64,000 nucleotides of DNA from Candidatus Woesearchaeota archaeon (lineage in GTDB: Archaea; Nanobdellota; Nanobdellia; Woesearchaeales; GW2011-AR15), in contig JAFGJW010000005.1 in NCBI GenBank assembly GCA_016928835.1, positions 50,088 through 114,087 on the forward strand, in the 5' to 3' direction. The position numbers and the translations under genes are program-made. Positions within the stretch are counted from its first letter, which is position 1; each line of letters begins with the position of its first letter. Under the pieces are notes generated by a model. The model was not told where the DNA came from and searched no databases. It worked only from the letters and a program-made list of their open reading frames with translations. Positions 36,801-45,800 of this stretch are shown one piece after another.

Positions 36801-39800
36801 CATTATTGGTTTTAGTGATTATCTTACCCAGGTGAGGGTGAATTGCACAGATACACAAAAGGTTACAAATGCAACCTTCAGTTTAATCAATATTCCTGAT
36901 AATTATGAATTTTTTAATGCGACAACAAGCTATCAGCAGGGTGACTATTTTATATTAAACATTAGTGATATATTAATTCAAGATTCAGGAGAATTTAATC
37001 TTCATGTCGTATGCAGAGATAATGCAAGTAATGAAAGATATGATTTTGCTGATTGGACTGTACCATGGGGAACTTTGGTAGCGAGTTTAGTAAGTCCCTC
37101 TGCTAATGTTAGTGTTTCCAAAGGGGTATTTTTTACATGGACATCATCTGTGCTTTGCAGTGGCGGTGAATGCGGAAGTATAAATGCGACTCTGGACCCA
37201 GAGGCTTTAAAAGGAAATGAGCCAGGTATTAACATCATAAACCCGCAAAGTTATCCAATGCTTGGGGGTAACTGGACTGTACTGTTCAATACAAAAGGCA
37301 AATCAGACCTTACAATAACAGTGAACGAGGATACCGCATGGAGTAATGTTGAAGATAAAGGTGATTTAAAATTCATGGATCTCCGATGCGGTCAGGATAT
37401 TGTCGATTATGAATGGATACATACTGGAGATCAGCAATCAGTTTTTGTACCTGGCTATGAATGTAGTGACGTAAGTTATGAAACATCAAGAGTATTAACT
37501 TCAGGTAGACACAATCTTGTGTTTGATTATGGGCCTAATAGAGTATATGCTCACAATCTTGTGAGTTATGTGCACTCTGATGGCTCTCAAGGTACTTCTT
37601 TTACTTTTAACATTAGTTCTCCGGATAACCGACTTGTGGTGATTGTTGCAGATGATGAAAGCACTGGAACCTATCTTACTGGAGTTACTGTTGACGGAAA
37701 ATCATGTGATCTTGTAAATACTGCAGATAATCCTGTTGGAGCAGGCAATCACATGGAGATGTGGTATTGTGATGAAGATCATCTTGGTTCATCAAGCGGA
37801 GATGTGACCATTGCTATTACTGGGGCAGATCCTGGTTGGGCAATTCATGCCCATCTCTATACTGGTGTTGACCAGAACGGCCCATATGACAACCAAACTG
37901 ATAGCACATCACAATCACAAAATGAAATATTGCCAGGAGCAATAGATATCCCATTGAATGGTCTTTTAGTATTTGGCGCGGCAAATGGCCAGAGCGGCTC
38001 ATATAATGATGCAGACTGGGATACAAATCCTACAGAGGGCACTGATGATGGACTTTCTCCAGAAATTGAGATGACAGAAGTCACTGATGGGCCTAATCCT
38101 GCTTCCGCTGTCCTGGCAACTGCCTATTGGATTTCAACAATTTCAGATCAAACTGATAGATTGTTTCGGGCAAGAGGTAGCACTGCCAACAACCGTGGAA
38201 CAGGTATTATTGCCTCTTGGAAATTGGCACAACTCAGCAAAGGAGTAATCCCAAATACCCCTGGAAGCACACCCTTCTGGACCTCAACAGCAAATCCCCA
38301 CGGATACTCAGTGAGTTCATGCCTTGAAAATATGACTGATGGAGATATCTGCACCACCTCATGGGAAGTCAATGCAACTGGAGGACTAAACACTGTCTGG
38401 GAGTTCTTTGCATATTATAATGCTTCCACATATACTGGTTATATAGAAACAAATTATACGCCAAGTATATACATTACCATTGTCAATAACACTTTGCCAA
38501 ACATTACCGCGCTAGATTTGTTACCCATCTTTCCTCCGAATTATGTTAACTTGAATTGTACATTCACTATTTATGATCCTGATTTCGACAATGATTTAAC
38601 AGTGAATGTTACCTGGTTTAGAAACAATATCACTTTTGAATCCAATGTTTATTCTGTGACTAGTGGCCAGCAGTATATTGATATTATGGAATCTTCAAAT
38701 ACTTCTACCAATGAAGAATGGCATTGTCAGGTTGCTCCGTTTGATAACTTAGGGCCTGGAACTCCTATGAATTCATCCCATAGGATTGTGCTGGATAATG
38801 CGCCGCCCCAGGTAACTGGAGTGCTATGTCAATTGGAGAATACAACCTGGATTGATTGTACAAATATTGTATTTGGTCAAAATTTGACTGCTGTGAGGGC
38901 CAACTGCACAGATGACTTTAAAGTTGAGAACGTTAGCTTCTGGTTCTTTAACTTGGAGGATAATTATGTTTATTTTAATAACCTAAGCAGCTATAATTAT
39001 TCAAAACAATTTGTCTTTAATAATACAGATGTCCATATCTTGGACTCAGGTAATTTTTATCTAAATGTAACTTGCTATGATAACTCTAGTCTATGGGATA
39101 GACAAGTTATAAATTGGTCAATTCCTTGGGGAACTTTGTCAGCATCTTTAGTCGATCCTGACTCAGATACAAGTGTTCAGAGAAATGCTTTCTTTACCTT
39201 TACTTCTTCTATCACTTGTTTAGGTGGAGAGTGCGGAGATGTCAATGCTATATTAGATCCCCTCAGTTATGTAAGATCAAGCGGCACGACAGGTACATCA
39301 TTTAGTTTTGATATAGGTTCTCCACAAGATAGGCTTGTGGTGATTGTTGCAGACGATGAAAGCACTGGAACCTATCTCACTGGAGCTACTGTTGACGGGA
39401 AATCATGTGATCTGGTAAATACAGCAGATAACAGTATTGGTACTGGCAATCACATGGAGATGTGGTATTGTGATGAAAACCATCTGGGTTCATCAAGTGG
39501 TAGTGTGACTGTGGCTATTCAAGGAGGAAATGCCGGTTGGGCAGTTCATGCTCATCTCTATACTGATATTGACCAACATGGGCCATATGATAGCCAGACA
39601 GATAGCACATCACAATCACAAAACGAAATATTGCCCGGAGTTGTGGATATACCCGCAGATGGATTACTAGTGTTTGGAGCTGGTAATGGTATGAGCGGCA
39701 CATACAATGATGCAGATTGGGATACAAATCCAACCGAGATTGCTGACGATGGACTTTCTCCAGAAATTGAGATGACAGAGGTCACTGATGGGCCTAATCC

Positions 39801-42800
39801 TGATTCTGCTGTCCTCGCAACTGCTTACTGGATATCAAGTACAACGGAGCAGACAAACAGACAGTTTAGAGCAAGAGGTTCAACAGCAAACAATAGGGGT
39901 ACAGGTATAGTAGCTTCATGGTACGAGCTTTACAAAGGAATAGTACCAATGTTTGCGGGTTCTCCTTTCTATACCATAGACCAAAACCCTATGAGCTATT
40001 TAAATACAAGTTGCCTTGCAGATATGATTGCCGGAGACACGTGTCAGGTATCGTGGCAAGTTAATGCAACAGGCCAATTGGGCTCCACTTGGGAATTTTT
40101 TGTGGATTACAACACTACAGAATATGATGCTCAAGTAAGTGATGCCAGAACTTCATCAGTATATATTACTATTACAGATGCGTCACTGGTACCGCCCCAG
40201 GTGTATTTGCTGAATCCAGATGACGCGACCCAGACCAATAATGCGTCTATTGAATTTGAATGTCATGCAACAGATAACATTGGTCTTCAAAATTTGAGTT
40301 TTTATTTGACTACAACAGATACCCTTCAATTTAATGATAGTGTACCTGCTTCAGGCACTGAAACCAATGTCACATTCAACAAAACGCTTGAGGAAGGATG
40401 GTATAAATGGAATTGTTGGGCATTTGACACAGATGGTAATGATGATTGGGGTGCAACTAACAGAACACTAATCATCGATTTGACCAAACCATGGATAAAT
40501 CTTACCTATCCTACTCCAAATGCAACCTTTATTGTACAGGATATCATCTTTACGTGGGTTCCGATTGACAATTTTGGAAACCCAATTATATGTAACCTGA
40601 CAATAAATGCCATTGATTACAGTGTAAATTATACTGACACAGGTATAAGCGTAAACAATAATACTGAAGGTAGCAGCCCTATAATGGGAATCTTTCCTAA
40701 CACTTATCTCTGGTATGTTACCTGCATCGATGAGGCTGGGAATGTAAATGTATCTGAGACAAGGAACTTTACCATATCTGACCTTCCGCCAACAGTTGAG
40801 CTGATTACTCAAGATGACTACTGGACAAATCAGCACAATATAACCTTGTATTACAATGCTACAGACAATGAGGGGATTAACCATTCAGATCTTTATATAA
40901 ATGGTGCCTATAACAAATCTAATTATACTGTTGAAATGGAAGAACCACAATGGTTTGACCTCTTCAATCTTGCTGAGGGCAGGTACAATTGGACTGTAAA
41001 TGTTACAGATGTAGGCAATTTAACTGACCAGGCGCCTTGGCAAACCTTCTACATTGATTATACTGACCCCATTATTATTTTGAATTATCCAAACGAATCT
41101 ATTAGTATTAACAGCAGTTCAATTGATGTAAATTTCACGGCAATTGACAACCTTGACCCAACTCTTGTGTGTAACATTACAATAAATGGAACAGTCAATG
41201 AATCAGGTATAAATGCAGATAGCAACCAGTCAACAATACAGACTATCTCTGGATTACGAGACGGGATAAGTTTTATGAATATAACTTGTATAGACGAAGC
41301 TGGAAATATTAATACAAGTATGACCGTGGCAATTAATGTAAGTGCACCCCCAACAATTGAACTTAACTATCCAGACCAAAATCACTCTCAAAAACTAAAT
41401 TCAATCTATCTGAATTATACTCCTTCGGACAATTCCGGCTTAGATCATTGCGATTTGCTAATAAACGGAGGATATAATGATACTGAACCAGCCCCAAATA
41501 ATAATGAAATGAACTACTTTTATCTTGAAGACATGAAGGAGGGGGCATATACCTGGGCAATTAATTGTACAGATATATCAGGCTATCATAATATATCTAA
41601 AACAAGAACCTTTTTTATTGACTTCACCGCACCAAACATAACACTTATTATACCTCCGCCAGGCGATATAGTCACAAGTTCGATTGTAGTCTTCAATTAC
41701 ACTGTAGCTGATAATCTTGCTGAGGATATGATGTGTAATCTGACACTGAATGGTGCTGTTAATATATCCAATATTCCCTCTCCAAATAATACTGTAGTAA
41801 GTAGGAACATAACCATATTTGAGGAGACGACTCACTATTGGAATGTAACCTGCTGGGATGGTGCAGGAAACATCAATGTATCAGTAACCTGGAATTTTTC
41901 GGTATTAGTGCCTCCAGCAGTTGATCTTATATCTCCTGATGATAATTATGTAACCAACATAAGCGAGATTAACTTTACCTACTACTCTTTTGATTCAAGC
42001 GGCCTGCAGAATTCAACACTAATTATCAATGGCCAACCAAACAAGTCTGATCCTGCACCAAATAATGATGCTTACAATTTCTTTAATCTGACTGGGCTGG
42101 CAGACGGGAGATACAACTGGACTGTCCAGGTATTTGATGACGATAATCTCTCAACAACACCTGATGTAAAATGGTTTACAATTGATACTGCACCACCAAC
42201 TGTACAGATTATTTTTCCAACAAGCTATTATACTGTAACTACTAATAACTTTAGTCTTCAATTTAATGCTAGCGATAATTTAGATGACTATCTGAGATGT
42301 CACATATATTTCAATGAACAGCTTCTATCTGGAAATGTAAGTGTCCAGAACGGATTTGTTCATTCGGAATCAATGCTTAAGAATGACGGTTACTACAACT
42401 GGAGCGTAATCTGTTTTGATGAGATAAATAATTCAGCATATTCGGGTCTAATCAACTTTTCTGTTGAAGCGCCGCCTAATGTTAGTCTGGATGCTCCGCC
42501 GAACATGACAAGGACAAGTAATACCTCTTTGACCTTTTATTTCACACCTCACGACGATTTTGGGCTGCAAAATTGTACTCTAATTCTGGACAATGAATTA
42601 AATGGTTCAGTTATTGACCCTGCTAGTGATGTGCAGCAGTCCATTTCAGTGGATAATCTTATTGGTGGGATGCATAATTGGACAGTTAGATGCATTGATG
42701 CGCCACCAGATCTCAATGAATATGCTCCTCCTGTCAAACATTTTATTATTGACCTAACAGGGCCCGCAATTGACTTAATATTCCCTGAAGAGTATGGAGT

Positions 42801-45800
42801 ATACAATTATGATGATATCAATTTCACATGGAATGCGACAGATATGTGGGGTACAGCATTAATATGTAATCTTACAATTGATGAACGGGTTAATGTGACA
42901 AATATCTCAGCAACATCAGGTTTGCTTGCTAATCAAACAGTCTTTAATCTAAGTCAGGGTAATCATAACTGGTCAATTACATGCTGGGATGATTTCAACA
43001 ATACTAACTCAACAGGACTTGTTAATTTCACTATCAATGCACCTGATCTTACATTAAATAATACACATATAGGCTTTAATAATACTAATCCGGATATAAA
43101 TGAGACTCTTACAATAAATGCGTCAATATATAACCTTGGTGGTGCCACTGCATTAAATGTGCCAATTGATTTCTGGGATGGACTGCCGGAGTCTGGAGTA
43201 TATATTGGAACAGATATCTTGGCCTCTGTCTCTCCAGGATTTTCTGAACTTGCCGAGATAGAATGGAATATTACTGGAGGCTATCACACTATTTGGGTTA
43301 TTGTGAATTATACAGGAGTCGAGCTGAATACCTCAAATAACAATGCATCAGTAAATATCTCAGTATTAAGATCAATGATTAACTCTCCGCTAAACAACAG
43401 CTATTCAAATGCACTCCAACCTACTTTTAATTTTACACTACAGGATTATACATACGACACAATAAATTACTCGGTCCTTGTGGACGGTGCTCCTAATGGT
43501 CAGACAGGACAGGTCACAGATAATGTTTCACAAACAGTCAATGTACCCTTGTCTGCTGGACAGCATTATGTTCAGATAAGAGCAACTGATTATCTTGGTA
43601 GGATAAAAGATTCAGAAAGAGTCTATATTATTGTTGATAGGACAGACCCCTCTTTAAATTATATATGGCCCACCCCACCTGATAATTGGGTTCAGGCAGT
43701 AACAAATGTCACAATAAATGTGTCAATAGAAGAAGATAATCCTGATACTCTTATTCTCTATTGGGCTGGATTTGTCAATGAGACTAGAAAGGACTATGGA
43801 AACTTGTCAAATTACACACTATATAATCTTTCGGAGGGAGTTTACACATATTATGTGTGGGCCAATGACTCTGCTACCAATTTTGCTCAGACCAGTGAAA
43901 GAACAGTGCGGATTGATTTAAAAGAGCCAACAATCAACTTGGAATCCCCTGATAATGAAGATACATGGACCACCAGTAATGTTGTGGAATTTTATTACAA
44001 TGTGTCTGACGCATCACAGTATCTAAACTGTTCACTTCTCATCAATGGGACAGTGAACGACACTTCCTATAATGTGGAGCCTTATCTAAGCCAGAATTTT
44101 GTTATGTATCTTAGGAATGGAAAATATACTTGGGCTATTAACTGTTCAGATCAACTGGGTAGAGTGAATATTTCTGAGACAAGGAATCTTACTGTTAATG
44201 CTGAGCTCACAAACTGGAGCAGGATATGGTATGAGCGGCATACAAATGACTGGACATCTACTGCTTTCATTAGCCTCATGCCGCAGCCAGATGCTGTTGA
44301 AAACAACATCAACACCTCAATAGGAAATCAGACATTGTACACGATGGCAAATGCCACTTCTCCCTACTTTGGAGGCAATGGTGTCTTAATACCTATGAAC
44401 ACAGCAGTCGAGTTCTGGGGCACCTTCCTAAGCACGGGAAGATGGGGTTATGTAACCTGGAAGGTTGTTCTATCTAACTCAACTGGAGAGTATCTAATTG
44501 CACAGAGCGGCAATGATGATGATACATATACAGGCAGCAACTACATCTATCCCCCTGCGAACAACAGACGTACGCTCAATGGCACTGATTTTACAGCCAA
44601 GACTTGGATCCTAGGACCGTTGGATAGGATACGTTTGATAGTAAATATATTCAATGATGATACCTCTCAACCAGAAGAGTTCATTCATTACTGGGATGAA
44701 TATATTGGCAGGTCATGGAGTTATGTTGAATTTGACCAGTTCATTACAGTGGGCAGTCTTGTTGTTAACTTAACTGAGCCTAGCTCAGACCTTGTTATTC
44801 CGCCTAATATGACATATAATCATACCTGCTTAGTTAATTGTAGTGTGGGCACATGCATTGACACTTATGTATACGCTCTGTACAATTCATCAGGCATTAA
44901 CTGGACAAATATCTCTTCATCAGGCAATCTGGTGCTTAATGGCACACAACAGAACCCACTATTTTTAGGTAATATTACTGAAGCACAGAATGTGACCTTC
45001 ATAATTAGGGGAGTCCTTGCATCTGAAAACAATATCCGCTGCTATGCTGAATCTCTCTCCTCCACAGCCTACAGCCCACAGATAAGAAAAGTAACTGTAA
45101 ATGATACTATCCCACCGAATGTAACATTAAGCTCTCCTGAAAATGGTTACTGGCTCGATTACAGAAATGTCACATTCTATTTTGACGCCTCTGATAATGT
45201 TGGATTGGGGAACTGCAGTATATTCATTGATGGACTCTGGAACGCAACCAAGAGCGGTTCTGAACTAATAAACAATGGCCTTAATAATTTTACTGTGGAT
45301 AATATACCCGAAGGCTACCATAACTGGACAGTGGAGTGCAATGATACCAACACAAACAAAGGAACTACAGACACCTGGAATTTTACTATTGATTTGACTA
45401 AGCCGACAATTAATCTCATATACCCGGGAGATACTGCAAATATAACTTCACAGCCATTTGACCTTAATTTTACAGTGATTGACAACCTTGATACTAATCT
45501 TACCTGCAATCTCACTATTGATGGAGTATTATATAGATCAAATTTCAGTGCAATCAACAACACTGTTGCGAGAACATCCGTCACTTTAACTGAGGAGGAT
45601 ACACATTATTGGAACGTAACCTGTTGGGATGGAGAAAGCCTTTCAAACATTAATAATGTAAATTATAGTAAAACAAGGAGCTTCAACTTGTTTATACCTC
45701 CAAATATCACTTTGGTAAGTCCTGATGATAATAACTGGACTGGCAATGAAAATGTGACCTTTTTCTTCAATGTCTCAGACAGCACAGGCATACATAATTG

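Noticed and set aside
40468..40884. 138-aa reverse ORF inside the giant gene
   Set aside because: Antisense of Ig-like repeats, with similar shadows in neighbouring repeats.
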